Assembly (NCBI RefSeq): GCF_015461835.1
Contig: NZ_JACOPX010000003.1
Location: 124,001 to 188,000 of the forward strand
Direction: 5' to 3'
Source of the DNA: Pseudomonas neuropathica
Lineage (GTDB): Bacteria; Pseudomonadota; Gammaproteobacteria; Pseudomonadales; Pseudomonadaceae
Length of the DNA stretch: 64,000 bases
Shown here: piece after piece, positions 63,176-64,000 of the stretch
Numbering within the stretch: position 1 is the first letter of the stretch
How the letters are laid out: each line of letters starts with the position of its first letter
The notes under the pieces: generated by a model
Database searches by the model: none
Told to the model about the DNA's origin: nothing
What the model saw: the letters and a program-made list of their open reading frames with translations, nothing else
Made by a program: the position numbers and the translations under genes

Positions 63176-64000
63176 CAGATGTGTGCCTCCAGATCGATCG
63201 GCAAAGTCAGGCTGAACACGGCGCCGCTGTCGCCATTTTCAGCACTCAGGCGTCCACCGGATTCATGCACGATGGCGAAGGATACCGCCAAGCCGAGGCC
63301 CAGGCCGTCGCCCACCGGTTTAGTGGTGAAGAACGGATCGAAGACCTGGCCCAAATGCTCTTCGGCAATCCCGCCGCCATTGTCGCTGACGCTCAGACGC
63401 CACAGTTGCTCATCGGCTTCCAGGCGGATTTCCAACCGTTTGCATTGCTTGCCTTGCATCGCATCAAGGGCGTTGCGCAGCAGGTTGATCAGCACCTGTT
63501 CAAGTCGAATCGCATCGCCGCGCACCCACGCCGGACGCGTCAGGTGCAGCACCAGACTGACTTGTTCATCGCGCAGCCGGGCATCGAGCAACTGCAACGA
63601 CTGATCAACCACGGTTGCCAGATCCAGCCGTTCGCGCAAGCCGCTGGGACTCTTGCGCGCGAAGGTCTTGAGGTGGCCGGTGAGGGCGGCCATGCGCGTG
63701 AGCATCTCGTCCACCGGTTTCAAGGCTTTATAAGCATCGTCGACCCGGCCATGTTCGAGCAGCAGGCGCAGCGTCGCCAGTTGCATGCGCTGAGCGGTCA
63801 GGGGTTGATTGATTTCATGGGCCAGCGCAGCGGACATCTGGCCGAGCGCGGCGAGTTTGGCCGATTGCACCAGACCGTCCTGCGCGGTGCGCAAGTCGCG
63901 GGTACGTTCTTCCACCAATTGTTCAAGTTCTTCGCGGTTGCGCTGGCGGATTTTCGACAGGCGCCAGCGCTGGTTGAGAAACAGCAACAGAAACACCAGC
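63175..64000 (-). CDS. Sensor histidine kinase (MifS/DctB-like), cut by the window edge
   Basis: Only the C-terminal 274 or so residues are in the window; the frame is open to base 64000. Visible parts: the end of a membrane helix (FLLLFLNQRW), a coiled-coil linker (REELEQLVEERTRDLRTAQD), HisKA with the phospho-His in ALAHEINQPLTAQ, the N box VLINLLRNALDAM, G1 DNGGGIAEEHLG, and G2 GDGLGLGLAVSFAIV. This is the DctB/MifS layout. The periplasmic sensor domain lies beyond the edge. It is the first gene of the pair and partner of the regulator that follows. Confidence 0.92.
   Translation of the reverse strand, partial: LVFLLLFLNQRWRLSKIRQRNREELEQLVEERTRDLRTAQDGLVQSAKLAALGQMSAALAHEINQPLTAQRMQLATLRLLLEHGRVDDAYKALKPVDEMLTRMAALTGHLKTFARKSPSGLRERLDLATVVDQSLQLLDARLRDEQVSLVLHLTRPAWVRGDAIRLEQVLINLLRNALDAMQGKQCKRLEIRLEADEQLWRLSVSDNGGGIAEEHLGQVFDPFFTTKPVGDGLGLGLAVSFAIVHESGGRLSAENGDSGAVFSLTLPIDLEAHI

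Overview
The window is a stretch of chromosome from a fluorescent Pseudomonas (P. fluorescens group). I base this on ORFs encoding recognisable Pseudomonas proteins (ColR/ColS with Orf222 and InaA, BifA, MexV/MexW, PobA/PobR, a PA3496-type small protein), on gene order that matches what I remember of P. aeruginosa blocks PA3481-PA3496 and PA4389-PA4360, on high GC, and on many REP-like palindromes typical of this group. No tRNA, rRNA, insertion sequence, prophage or CRISPR array was seen. Gene identities come from reading motifs and remembered families, not from a database search.

Layout. 1-1,806: the end of an AT-rich membrane-protein gene cut by the window edge, and a LuxR-type response regulator. 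1,896-6,738: a PA3496-type gene, nth, and a tightly overlapping Rnf-like operon (rnfA-B-D-G-E) that has no rnfC. 6,870-10,241: metG and apbC, divergent. 10,373-14,821: an SDR oxidoreductase, a HugZ-like protein, fxsA and groES-groEL. 14,920-21,598: an envelope block built around the metal-sensing two-component system colRS, with a sulfatase-fold transferase and a PAP2 phosphatase on one side and orf222-inaA on the other. 21,730-31,351: mexVW, then an iron-uptake-type set (two imelysins, a di-heme oxidoreductase, a DUF1513 protein) behind a Fur-like box. 31,578-39,883: bifA, sodB, an argO/ACT/argP group, an epimerase, a coiled-coil membrane protein and an exported double-Cache protein. 39,969-47,973: a drug exporter, pobA/pobR, a 58-residue membrane protein, two LysR regulators, a metallo-hydrolase-like protein and a reductase. 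48,111-55,530: a catabolic operon with an AruI-like decarboxylase, an aldehyde dehydrogenase and a four-gene polyamine-type ABC importer whose binding protein carries a Tat signal. 55,665-59,984: an AraC regulator, small enzymes, a secreted tandem-repeat protein and a COG4705 membrane protein. 60,142-64,000: a KgtP-like 2-oxoglutarate transporter with a sigma-54 promoter, and the two-component system (MifR/MifS-like) that probably drives it.

How the parts work together. ColRS probably controls envelope repair genes on both sides of itself, and perhaps the distant COG4705 gene: three intergenic matches to the ColR site that I remember sit before these genes. The Rnf-like operon keeps the flavin-carrying subunits and the ferredoxin-like RnfB but lacks RnfC and most of the cysteines that hold the membrane [2Fe-2S] cluster in RnfA/RnfE, so its electron path must differ from the textbook one. 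The MifSR-like pair plus a sigma-54 promoter form a self-contained module for 2-oxoglutarate uptake.

Repeats. At least seven REP-type palindromes of one family, five of a second, two of a third, one of a fourth, and two copies of a longer (about 165-180 bp) inverted-terminal repeat lie between genes, one of them inside the ABC operon.
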